64,000 nucleotides of DNA, from positions 41,338,372 through 41,402,371 of the forward strand of contig CM040089.1 in NCBI GenBank assembly GCA_022496805.1, in the 5' to 3' direction. This document shows positions 21,887-35,300 of the stretch, piece after piece. The position numbers and the translations under genes are program-made. The stretch's first letter is position 1; every line of letters starts with the position of its first letter. The stretch comes from Pohlia nutans (Eukaryota; Streptophyta; Bryopsida; Bryales; Mniaceae). The notes below the pieces were generated by a model. That model did not search any database. It was given only the letters and a program-made list of their open reading frames with translations, and was not told where the DNA came from.

Positions 21887-24800
21887 GTAGTGATTTGAAG
21901 GCTCAGTTTCTAACACAATAGGATTGAGAGTCAAAGCATTCCCACCCATGCACGCTAGGACTAACTCTCTGAAATGATTCATCTATATTTGAAGGGCCCT
22001 TACACTCACACTCCCCCACCCTTGCACGCCCCTCACATATCAAAAGTGCGCATCAAATAGTCAATGGACCAATCTGAAGTAGAATGTGAGGATATAGTCA
22101 ACTAAATAGTGATTTGAAGGCTCAGTTTCTAACACGCTAGGACTGACAGTTAGAGCATTCCCACCTATGCACGCTAGGACTAACTCTCTGAAATGATTCA
22201 TCTATATTTGAAGAGCCGTTGCACTCACACTCCCCCACCCTTGCACGCCCCTCACATATCAAAAGTGCGCATCAAATAGTCAATGGACCAATCACAAGTA
22301 GAATGTGAGGATATAGTCAACTAAATAGTGATTTGAAGGCTCAGTTTCTAACACAATAGGATTGAGAGTCAAAGCATTCCCACCCATGCACGCTAGGACT
22401 AACTCTCTGAAATTATTCATCTATATTTGAAGGGCCCTTGCACTCACACTCCCCCACCCTTGCACGCCCCTCACATATCAAAAGTGCGCATCAAATAGTC
22501 AATGGACCAATCACAAGTAGAATGTGAGGATATAGTCAACTAAATAGTGATTTGAAGGCTCAGTTTCTAACACAATAGGATTGAGAGTCAAAGCATTCCC
22601 ACCCATGCACGCTAGGACTAACTCTCTGAAATTATTCATCTATATTTGAAGGGCCCTTGCACTCACACTCCCCCACCCTTGCACGCCCCTCACATATCAA
22701 AAGTGCGCATCAAATAGTCAATGGACCAATCACAAGTAGAATGTGAGGATATAGTCAACTAAATAGTGATTTGAAGGCTGAGTTTCTAACACAATAGGAT
22801 TGAGAGTCAAAGCATTCCCACCCATGCACGCTAGGACTAACTCTCTGAAATGATTCATCTATATTTGAAGGGCCCTTGCACTCACACTCCCCCACCCTTG
22901 CACGCCCCTCACATATCAAAAGTGCGCATCAAATAGTCAATGGACCAATCACAAAAAGAATGTGAGGATATAGTCAACTAAATAGTGATTTGAAGGCTCA
23001 GTTTCTAACACGCTAGGATTGAGAGTCAAAGCATTCCCACCCATGCACGCTAGGACTAACTCTCTGAAATGATTCATCTATATTTGAAGGGCCCTTGCAC
23101 TCACACTCCCCCACCCTTGCACGCCCCTCACATATCAAAAGTGCGCATCAAATAGTCAATGGACCAATCACAAGTAGAATGTGAGGATATAGTCAACTAA
23201 ATAGTGATTTGAAGGCTCAGTTTCTAACACGCTAGGATTGACAGTCAAAGCATTCCCACCCATGCACGCTAGGACTAACTCTCTGAAATGATTCATCTAT
23301 ATTTGAAGGGCCCTTGCACTCACACTCCCCCACCCTTGCACGCCCCTCACATATCAAAAGTGCGCATCAAATAGTCAATGGACCAATCACAAGTAGAATG
23401 TGAGGATATAGTCAACTAAATAGTGATTTGAAGGCTCAGTTTCTAACACGCTAGGATTGAGAGTCAAAGCATTCCCACCCATGCACGCTAGGACTAACTC
23501 TCTGAAATGATTCATCTATATTTGAAGGGCCCTTGCACTCACACTCCCCCACCCTTGCACGCCCCTCACATATCAAAAGTGCGCATCAAATAGTCAATGG
23601 ACCAATCACAAGTAGAATGTGAGGATATAGTCAACTAAATAGTGATTTGAAGGCTCAGTTTCTAACACGCTAGGATTGAGAGTCAAAGCATTCCCACCCA
23701 TGCACGCTAGGACTAACTCTCTGAAATTATTCATCTATATTTGAAGGGCCCTTGCACTCACACTCCCCCACCCTTGCACGCCCCTCACATATCAAAAGTG
23801 CGCATCAAATAGTCAATGGACCAATCACAAAAAGAATGTGAGGATATAGTCAACTAAATAGTGATTTGAAGGCTCAGTTCTAACACGCTAGGATTGACAG
23901 TTAGAGCATTCCCACCCATGCACGCTAGGACTAACTCTCTGAAATTATTCATCTATATTTGAAGGGCCCTTGCACTCACACACCCCCACCCTTGCACGCC
24001 CCTCACATATCAAAAATGCGCATCAAATAGTCAATGGACCAATCTGAAGTAGAATGTGAGGATATAGTCAACTAAATAGTGATTTGAAGGCTCAGTTTCT
24101 AACACGCTAGGATTGAGAGTCAAAGCATTCCCACCCATGCCCGCTAGGACTAACTCTCTGAAATGATTCATCTATATTTGAAGGGCCGTTGCACTCACAC
24201 TCCCCCACCCTTGCACGCCCCTCACATATCAAAAGTGCGCATCAAATAGTCAATGGACCAATCACAAGTAGAATGTGAGGATATAGTCAACTAAATAGTG
24301 ATTTGAAGGCTCAGTTTCTAACACGCTAGGATTGAGAGTCAAAGCATTCCCACCCATGCACGCTAGGACTAACTCTCTGAAATGATTCATCTATATTTGA
24401 AGGGCCCTTGCACTCACACTCCCCCACCCTTGCACGCCCCTCACATATCAAAAGTGCGCATCAAATAGTCAATGGACCAATCACAAGTAGAATGTGAGGA
24501 TATAGTCAACTAAATAGTGATTTGAAGGCTCAGATTCTAACACGCTAGGATTAAGAGTCAAAGGATTCCCACCCATGCACGCTAGGACTAACTCTCTGAA
24601 ATGATTCATCTATATTTGAAGGGCCCTTGCACTCACACTCCCCCACCCTTGCACGCCCCTCACATATCAAAAGTGCGCATCAAATAGTCAATGGACCAAT
24701 CACAAGTAGAATGTGAGGATATAGTCAACTAAATAGTGATTTGAAGGCTCAGTTTCTAACACGCTAGGATTGAGAGTCAAAGCATTCCCACCCATGCACG

Positions 24801-25389
24801 CTAGGACTAACTCTCTGAAATGATTCATCTATATTTGAAGGGCCCTTGCACTCACACTCCCCCACCCTTGCACGCCCCTCACATATCAAAAGTGCGCATC
24901 AAATAGTCAATGGACCAATCACAAGTAGAATGTGAGGATATAGTCAACTAAATAGTGATTTGAAGGCTCAGTTTCTAACACGCTAGGATTAAGAGTCAAA
25001 GCATTCCCACCCATGCACGCTAGGACTAACTCTCTGAAATGATTCATCTATATTTGAAGGGCCCTTGCACTCACACTCCCCCACCCTTGCACGCCCCTCA
25101 CATATCAAAAGTGCGCATCAAATAGTCAATGGACCAATCACAAGTAGAATGTGAGGATATAGTCAACTAAATAGTGATTTGAAGGCTCAGTTTCTAACAC
25201 GCTAGGATTGAGAGTCAAAGCATTCCCACCCATGCACGCTAGGACTAACTCTCTGAAATGATTCATCTATATTTGAAGGGCCCTTGCACTCACACTCCCC
25301 CACCCTTGCACGCCCCTCACATATCAAAAGTGCGCATCAAATAGTCAATGGACCAATCACAAGTAGAATGTGAGGATATAGTCAACTAA
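21887..25389 (+). repeat. Segmental duplication copy C (16 units)
   Basis: Copy C repeats the same variant order as copy A, including the shared 1-base deletion (GGCTCAGTTCTAAC, 23873-23886), CATGCCCGC near 24134 and CAGATTCTAA at 24531. Only a few substitutions separate A and C; one is AAAGGATTCCC near 24561 against AAAGCATTCCC in A. Confidence 0.85.
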
Positions 25390-28300
25390 ATAGTGATTTG
25401 AAGGCTCAGTTTCTAACACAATAGGATTGAGAGTCAAAGCATTCCCACCCATGCACGCTAGGACTAACTCTCTGAAATGATTCATCTATATTTGAAGGGC
25501 CCTTGCACTCACACTCCCCCACCCTTGCACGCCCCTCACATATCAAAAGTGCGCATCAAATAGTCAATGGACCAATCACAAGTAGAATGTGAGGATATAG
25601 TCAACTAAATAGTGATTTGAAGGCTGAGTTTCTAACACAATAGGATTGAGAGTCAAAGCATTCCCACCCATGCACGCTAGGACTAACTCTCTGAAATGAT
25701 TCATCTATATTTGAAGGGCCCTTGCACTCACACTCCCCCACCCTTGCACGCCCCTCACATATCAAAAGTGCGCATCAAATAGTCAATGGACCAATCACAA
25801 GTAGAATGTGAGGATATAGTCAACTAAATAGTGATTTGAAGGCTGAGTTTCTAACACGCTAGGATTGAGAGTCAAAGCATTCCCACCCATGCACGCTAGG
25901 ACTAACTCTCTGAAATTAATCATCTATATTTGAAGGGCCCTTGCACTCACACTCCCCCACCCTTGCACGCCCCTCACATATCAAAAGTGCGCATCAAATA
26001 GTCAATGGACCAATCACAAGTAGAATTTGAGGATATAGTCAACTAAGTAGTGATTTGAAGGCTCAGTTTCTAACACGCTAGGATTGAGAGTCAAAGCATT
26101 CCCACCCATGCACGCTAGGACTAACTCTCTGAAATGATTCATCTATATTTGAAGGGCCCTTGCACTCATACTCCCCCACCCTTGCACGCCCCTCACATAT
26201 CAAAAGTGCGCATCAAATAGTCAATGGACCAATCACAAGTAGAATGTGAGGATATAGTCAACTAAATAGTGATTTGAAGGCTCAGTTTCTAACACAATAG
26301 GATTGAGAGTCAAAGCATTCCCACCCATGCACGCTAGGACTAACTCTCTGAAATGATTCATCTATATTTGAAGGGCCCTTGCACTCACACTCCCCCACCC
26401 TTGCACGCCCCTCACATATCAAAAGTGCGCATCAAATAGTCAATGGACCAATCACAAGTAGAATGTGAGGATATAGTCAACTAAATAGTGATTTGAAGGC
26501 TCAGTTTCTAACACAATAGGATTGAGAGTCAAAGCATTCCCACCCATGCACGCTAGGACTAACTCTCTGAAATGATTCATCTATATTTGAAGGGCCCTTG
26601 CACTCACACTCCCCCACCCTTGCACGCCCCTCACATATCAAAAGTGCGCATCAAATAGTCAATGGACCAATCACAAGTAGAATGTGAGGATATAGTCAAC
26701 TAAATAGTGATTTGAAGGCTCAGTTTCTAACACAATAGGATTGAGAGTCAAAGCATTCCCACCCATGCACGCTAGGACTAACTCTCTGAAATGATTCATC
26801 TATATTTGAAGGGCCCTTGCACTCACACTCCCCCACCCTTGCACGCCCCTCACATATCAAAAGTGCGCATCAAATAGTCAATGGACCAATCACAAGTAGA
26901 ATGTGAGGATATAGTCAACTAAATAGTGATTTGAAGGCTCAGTTTCTAACACGCTAGGATTGAGAGTCAAAGCATTCCCACCCATGCACGCTAGGACTAA
27001 CTCTCTGAAATGATTCATCTATATTTGAAGGGCCGTTGCACTCACACTCCCCCACCCTTGCACGCCCCTCACATATCAAAAGTGCGCATCAAATAGTCAA
27101 TGGACCAATCACAAGTAGAATGTGAGGATATAGTCAACTAAATAGTGATTTGAAGGCTCAGTTTCTAACACGCTAGGATTGAGAGTCAAAGCATTCCCAC
27201 CCATGCACGCTAGGACTAACTCTCTGAAATGATTCATCTATATTTGAAGGGCCCTTGCACTCACACTCCCCCACCCTTGCACGCCCCTCACATATCAAAA
27301 GTGCGCATCAAATAGTCAATGGACCAATCACAAGTAGAATGTGAGGATATAGTCAACTAAATAGTGATTTGAAGGCTCAGTTTCTAACACGCTAGGATTG
27401 AGAGTCAAAGCATTCCCACCCATGCACGCTAGGACTAACTCTCTGAAATGATTCATCTATATTTGAAGGGCCGTTGCACTCACACTCCCCCACCCTTGCA
27501 CGCCCCTCACATATCAAAAGTGCGCATCAAATAGTCAATGGACCAATCACAAGTAGAATGTGAGGATATAGTCAACTAAATAGTGATTTGAAGGCTCAGT
27601 TTCTAACACGCTAGGATTGAGAGTCAAAGCATTCCCACCCATGCACGCTAGGACTAACTCTCTGAAATGATTCATCTATATTTGAAGGGCCCTTGCACTC
27701 ACACTCCCCCACCCTTGCACGCCCCTCACATATCAAAAGTGCGCATCAAATAGTCAATGGACCAATCACAAGTAGAATGTGAGGATATAGTCAACTAAAT
27801 AGTGATTTGAAGGCTCAGTTTCTAACACGCTAGGATTGAGAGTCAAAGCATTCCCACCCATGCACGCTAGGACTAACTCTCTGAAATGATTCATCTATAT
27901 TTGAAGGGCCCTTGCACTCACACTCCCCCACCCTTGCACGCCCCTCACATATCAAAAGTGCGCATCAAATAGTCAATGGACCAATCACAAGTAGAATGTG
28001 AGGATATAGTCAACTAAATAGTGATTTGAAGGCTGAGTTTCTAACACGCTAGGATTGAGAGTCAAAGCATTCCCACCCATGCACGCTAGGACTAACTCTC
28101 TGAAATTAATCATCTATATTTGAAGGGCCCTTGCACTCACACTCCCCCACCCTTGCACGCCCCTCACATATCAAAAGTGCGCATCAAATAGTCAATGGAC
28201 CAATCACAAGTAGAATTTGAGGATATAGTCAACTAAGTAGTGATTTGAAGGCTCAGTTTCTAACACGCTAGGATTGAGAGTCAAAGCATTCCCACCCATG

Positions 28301-29736
28301 CACGCTAGGACTAACTCTCTGAAATGATTCATCTATATTTGAAGGGCCCTTGCACTCATACTCCCCCACCCTTGCACGCCCCTCACATATCAAAAGTGCG
28401 CATCAAATAGTCAATGGACCAATCACAAGTAGAATGTGAGGATATAGTCAACTAAATAGTGATTTGAAGGCTCAGTTTCTAACACGCTAGGATTGAGAGT
28501 CAAAGCATTCCCACCCATGCACGCTAGGACTAACTCTCTGAAATGATTCATCTATATTTGAAGGGCCCTTGCACTCACACTCCCCCACCCTTGCACGCCC
28601 CTCACATATCAAAAGTGCGCATCAAATAGTCAATGGACCAATCACAAGTAGAATGTGAGGATATAGTCAACTAAATAGTGATTTGAAGGCTCAGTTTCTA
28701 ACACGCTAGGATTGAGAGTCAAAGCATTCCCACCCATGCACGCTAGGACTAACTCTCTGAAATGATTCATCTATATTTGAAGGGCCGTTGCACTCACACT
28801 CCCCCACCCTTGCACGCCCCTCACATATCAAAAGTGCGCATCAAATAGTCAATGGACCAATCACAAGTAGAATGTGAGGATATAGTCAACTAAATAGTGA
28901 TTTGAAGGCTCAGTTTCTAACACGCTAGGATTGAGAGTCAAAGCATTCCCACCCATGCACGCTAGGACTAACTCTCTGAAATGATTCATCTATATTTGAA
29001 GGGCCCTTGCACTCACACTCCCCCACCCTTGCACGCCCCTCACATATCAAAAGTGCGCATCAAATAGTCAATGGACCAATCACAAGTAGAATGTGAGGAT
29101 ATAGTCAACTAAATAGTGATTTGAAGGCTCAGTTTCTAACACGCTAGGATTGAGAGTCAAAGCATTCCCACCCATGCACGCTAGGACTAACTCTCTGAAA
29201 TGATTCATCTATATTTGAAGGGCCCTTGCACTCACACTCCCCCACCCTTGCACGCCCCTCACATATCAAAAGTGCGCATCAAATAGTCAATGGACCAATC
29301 ACAAGTAGAATGTGAGGATATAGTCAACTAAATAGTGATTTGAAGGCTGAGTTTCTAACACGCTAGGATTGAGAGTCAAAGCATTCCCACCCATGCACGC
29401 TAGGACTAACTCTCTGAAATTAATCATCTATATTTGAAGGGCCCTTGCACTCACACTCCCCCACCCTTGCACGCCCCTCACATATCAAAAGTGCGCATCA
29501 AATAGTCAATGGACCAATCACAAGTAGAATTTGAGGATATAGTCAACTAAGTAGTGATTTGAAGGCTCAGTTTCTAACACGCTAGGATTGAGAGTCAAAG
29601 CATTCCCACCCATGCACGCTAGGACTAACTCTCTGAAATGATTCATCTATATTTGAAGGGCCCTTGCACTCATACTCCCCCACCCTTGCACGCCCCTCAC
29701 ATATCAAAAGTGCGCATCAAATAGTCAATGGACCAA

Positions 29737-32364
29737 TCACAAGTAGAATGTGAGGATATAGTCAACTAAATAGTGATTTGAAGGCTCAGTTTCTAACACG
29801 CTAGGATTGACAGTTAGAGCATTCCCACCTATGCACGCTAGGACTAACTCTCTGAAATGATTCATATATATTTGAAGAGCCGTTGCACTCACACTCCCCC
29901 ACCCTTGCACGCCCCTCACATATCAAAAGTGCGCATCAAATAGTCAATGGACCAATCACAAGTAGAATGTGAGGATATAGTCAACTAAATAGTGATTTGA
30001 AGGCTCAGTTTCTAACACAATAGGATTGAGAGTCAAAGCATTCCCACCCATGCACGCTAGGACTAACTCTCTGAAATTATTCATCTATATTTGAAGGGCC
30101 CTTGCACTCACACTCCCCCACCCTTGCACGCCCCTCACATATCAAAAGTGCGCATCAAATAGTCAATGGACCAATCACAAGTAGAATGTGAGGATATAGT
30201 CAACTAAATAGTGATTTGAAGGCTCAGTTTCTAACACAATAGGATTGAGAGTCAAAGCATTCCCACCCATGCACGCTAGGACTAACTCTCTGAAATGATT
30301 CATCTATATTTGAAGGGCCCTTGCACTCACACTCCCCCACCCTTGCACGCCCCTCACATATCAAAAGTGCGCATCAAATAGTCAATGGACCAATCACAAG
30401 TAGAATGTGAGGATATAGTCAACTAAATAGTGATTTGAAGGCTCAGTTTCTAACACGCTAGGATTGAGAGTCAAAGCATTCCCACCCATGCACGCTAGGA
30501 CTAACTCTCTGAAATGATTCATCTATATTTGAAGGGCCGTTGCACTCACACTCCCCCACCCTTGCACGCCCCTCACATATCAAAAGTGCGCATCAAATAG
30601 TCAATGGACCAATCACAAGTAGAATGTGAGGATATAGTCAACTAAATAGTGATTTGAAGGCTCAGTTTCTAACACGCTAGGATTGAGAGTCAAAGCATTC
30701 CCACCCATGCACGCTAGGACTAACTCTCTGAAATGATTCATCTATATTTGAAGGGCCCTTGCACTCACACTCCCCCACCCTTGCACGCCCCTCACATATC
30801 AAAAGTGCGCATCAAATAGTCAATGGACCAATCACAAGTAGAATGTGAGGATATAGTCAACTAAATAGTGATTTGAAGGCTCAGTTTCTAACACGCTAGG
30901 ATTGAGAGTCAAAGCATTCCCACCCATGCAGGCTAGGACTAACTCTCTGAAATTAATCATCTATATTTGAAGGGCCCTTGCACTCACACTCCCCCACCCT
31001 TGCACGCCCCTCACATATCAAAAGTGCGCATCAAATAGTCAATGGACCAATCACAAGTAGAATGTGAGGATATAGTCAACTAAATAGTGATTTGAAGGCT
31101 CAGTTTCTAACACGCTAGGATTGAGAGTCAAAGCATTCCCACCCATGCACGCTAGGACTAACTCTCTGAAATGATTCATCTATATTTGAAGGGCCCTTGC
31201 ACTCACACTCCCCCACCCTTGCACGCCCCTCACATATCAAAAGTGCGCATCAAATAGTCAATGGACCAATCACAAGTAGAATGTGAGGATATAGTCAACT
31301 AAATAGTGATTTGAAGGCTCAGTTTCTAACACGCTAGGATTGAGAGTCAAAGCATTCCCACCCATGCACGCTAGGACTAACTCTCTGAAATGATTCATCT
31401 ATATTTGAAGGGCCGTTGCACTCACACTCCCCCACCCTTGCACGCCCCTCACATATCAAAAGTGCGCATCAAATAGTCAATGGACCAATCACAAGTAGAA
31501 TGTGAGGATATAGTCAACTAAATAGTGATTTGAAGGCTCAGTTTCTAACACGCTAGGATTGAGAGTCAAAGCATTCCCACCCATGCACGCTAGGACTAAC
31601 TCTCTGAAATTATTCATCTATATTTGAAGGGCCCTTGCACTCACACTCCCCCACCCTTGCACGCCCCTCACATATCAAAAGTGCGCATCAAATAGTCAAT
31701 GGACCAATCACAAGTAGAATGTGAGGATATAGTCAACTAAATAGTGATTTGAAGGCTCAGTTTCTAACACGCTAGGATTGAGAGTCAAAGCATTCCCACC
31801 CATGCACGCTAGGACTAACTCTCTGAAATTAATCATCTATATTTGAAGGGCCCTTGCACTCACACTCCCCCACCCTTGCACGCCCCTCACATATCAAAAG
31901 TGCGCATCAAATAGTCAATGGACCAATCACAAGTAGAATGTGAGGATATAGTCAACTAAATAGTGATTTGAAGGCTCAGTTTCTAACACGCTAGGATTGA
32001 GAGTCAAAGCATTCCCACCCATGCACGCTAGGACTAACTCTCTGAAATGATTCATCTATATTTGAAGGGCCCTTGCACTCACACTCCCCCACCCTTGCAC
32101 GCCCCTCACATATCAAAAGTGCGCATCAAATAGTCAATGGACCAATCACAAGTAGAATGTGAGGATATAGTCAACTAAATAGTGATTTGAAGGCTCAGTT
32201 TCTAACACGCTAGGATTGAGAGTCAAAGCATTCCCACCCATGCACGCTAGGACTAACTCTCTGAAATGATTCATCTATATTTGAAGGGCCCTTGCACTCA
32301 CACTCCCCCACCCTTGCACGCCCCTCACATATCAAAAGTGCGCATCAAATAGTCAATGGACCAA
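29737..32364 (+). repeat. 12-unit (2628 bp) repeat offset
   Basis: The rare TTCATATATATTTG variant with GACAGTTAG and ACCTATG occurs in two units exactly 2628 bp apart, at about 29.86 and 32.49 kb. They give identical chance 60-codon minus-strand frames at 29737-29919 and 32365-32547. This marks a block duplicated at a 12-unit offset. Confidence 0.6.
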
Positions 32365-35300
32365 TCACAAGTAGAATGTGAGGATATAGTCAACTAAATA
32401 GTGATTTGAAGGCTCAGTTTCTAACACGCTAGGATTGACAGTTAGAGCATTCCCACCTATGCACGCTAGGACTAACTCTCTGAAATGATTCATATATATT
32501 TGAAGAGCCGTTGCACTCACACTCCCCCACCCTTGCACGCCCCTCACATATCAAAAGTGCGCATCAAATAGTCAATGGACCAATCACAAGTAGAATGTGA
32601 GGATATAGTCAACTAAATAGTGATTTGAAGGCTCAGTTTCTAACACAATAGGATTGAGAGTCAAAGCATTCCCACCCATGCACGCTAGGACTAACTCTCT
32701 GAAATGATTCATCTATATTTGAAGGGCCCTTGCACTCACACTCCCCCACCCTTGCACGCCCCTCACATATCAAAAGTGCGCATCAAATAGTCAATGGACC
32801 AATCACAAGTAGAATGTGAGGATATAGTCAACTAAATAGTGATTTGAAGGCTCAATTTCTAACACGCTAGGATTGAGAGTCAAAGCATTCCCACCCATGC
32901 ACGCTAGGACTAACTCTCTGAAATGATTCATCTATATTTGAAGAGCCGTTGCACTCACACTCCCCCACCCTTGCACGCCCCTCACATATCAAAAGTGCGC
33001 ATCAAATAGTCAATGGACCAATCACAAGTAGAATGTGAGGATATAGTCAACTAAATAGTGATTTGAAGGCTCAGTTTCTAACACGCTAGGATTGACAGTT
33101 AGAGCATTCCCACCCATGCACGCTAGGACTAACTCTCTGAAATTATTCATCTATATTTGAAGGGCCCTTGCACTCACACACCCCCACCCTTGCACGCCCC
33201 TCACATATCAAAAATGCGCATCAAATAGTCAATGGACCAATCTGAAGTAGAATGTGAGGATATAGTCAACTAAATAGTGATTTGAAGGCTCAGTTTCTAA
33301 CACGCTAGGATTGACAGTCAAAGCATTCCCACCCATGCACGCTAGGACTAACTCTCTGAAATGATTCATCTATATTTGAAGGGCCCTTGCACTCACACTC
33401 CCCCACCCTTGCACGCCCCTCACATATCAAAAGTGCGCATCAAATAGTCAATGGACCAATCACAAGTAGAATGTGAGGATATAGTCAACTAAATAGTGAT
33501 TTGAAGGCTCAGTTTCTAACACGCTAGGATTGAGAGTCAAAGCATTCCCACCCATGCACGCTAGGACTAACTCTCTGAAATTAATCATCTATATTTGAAG
33601 GGCCCTTGCACTCACACTCCCCCACCCTTGCACGCCCCTCACATATCAAAAGTGCGCATCAAATAGTCAATGGACCAATCACAAGTAGAATGTGAGGATA
33701 TAGTCAACTAAATAGTGATTTGAAGGCTCAGTTTCTAACACGCTAGGATTGAGAGTCAAAGCATTCCCACCCATGCACGCTAGGACTAACTCTCTGAAAT
33801 GATTCATCTATATTTGAAGGGCCCTTGCACTCACACTCCCCCACCCTTGCACGCCCCTCACATATCAAAAGTGCGCATCAAATAGTCAATGGACCAATCA
33901 CAAGTAGAATGTGAGGATATAGTCAACTAAATAGTGATTTGAAGGCTCAGTTTCTAACACGCTAGGATTGAGAGTCAAAGCATTCCCACCCATGCACGCT
34001 AGGACTAACTCTCTGAAATGATTCATCTATATTTGAAGGGCCCTTGCACTCACACTCCCCCACCCTTGCACGCCCCTCACATATCAAAAGTGCGCATCAA
34101 ATAGTCAATGGACCAATCACAAGTAGAATGTGAGGATATAGTCAACTAAATAGTGATTTGAAGGCTCAGTTTCTAACACAATAGGATTGAGAGTCAAAGC
34201 ATTCCCACCCATGCACGCTAGGACTAACTCTCTGAAATGATTCATCTATATTTGAAGGGCCCTTGCACTCACACTCCCCCACCCTTGCACGCCCCTCACA
34301 TATCAAAAGTGCGCATCAAATAGTCAATGGACCAATCACAAGTAGAATGTGAGGATATAGTCAACTAAATAGTGATTTGAAGGCTCAGTTTCTAACACGC
34401 TAGGATTGAGAGTCAAAGCATTCCCACCCATGCACGCTAGGACTAACTCTCTGAAATGATTCATCTATATTTGAAGGGCCCTTGCACTCACACTCCCCCA
34501 CCCTTGCACGCCCCTCACATATCAAAAGTGCGCATCAAATAGTCAATGGACCAATCACAAGTAGAATGTGAGGATATAGTCAACTAAATAGTGATTTGAA
34601 GGCTCAGTTTCTAACACAATAGGATTGAGAGTCAAAGCATTCCCACCCATGCACACTAGGACTAACTCTCTGAAATGATTCATCTATATTTGAAGGGCCC
34701 TTGCACTCACACTCCCCCACCCTTGCACGCCCCTCACATATCAAAAGTGCGCATCAAATAGTCAATGGACCAATCACAAGTAGAATGTGAGGATATAGTC
34801 AACTAAATAGTGATTTGAAGGCTGAGTTTCTAACACGCTAGGATTGAGAGTCAAAGCATTCCCACCCATGCACGCTAGGACTAACTCTCTGAAATTAATC
34901 ATCTATATTTGAAGGGCCCTTGCACTCACACTCCCCCACCCTTGCACGCCCCTCACATATCAAAAGTGCGCATCAAATAGTCAATGGACCAATCACAAGT
35001 AGAATGTGAGGATATAGTCAACTAAATAGTGATTTGAAGGCTCAGTTTCTAACACGCTAGGATTGAGAGTCAAAGCATTCCCACCCATGCACGCTAGGAC
35101 TAACTCTCTGAAATGATTCATCTATATTTGAAGGGCCGTTGCACTCACACTCCCCCACCCTTGCACGCCCCTCACATATCAAAAGTGCGCATCAAATAGT
35201 CAATGGACCAATCACAAGTAGAATGTGAGGATATAGTCAACTAAATAGTGATTTGAAGGCTCAGTTTCTAACACGCTAGGATTGAGAGTCAAAGCATTCC

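Noticed and set aside
29737..29919. 60-codon minus-strand frame inside the satellite, repeated at 32365-32547 and, with changes, at 41344-41526
   Set aside because: The frame exists only because particular monomer variants remove a stop. Other units with the same sequence context are closed, and nothing resembles a protein domain.
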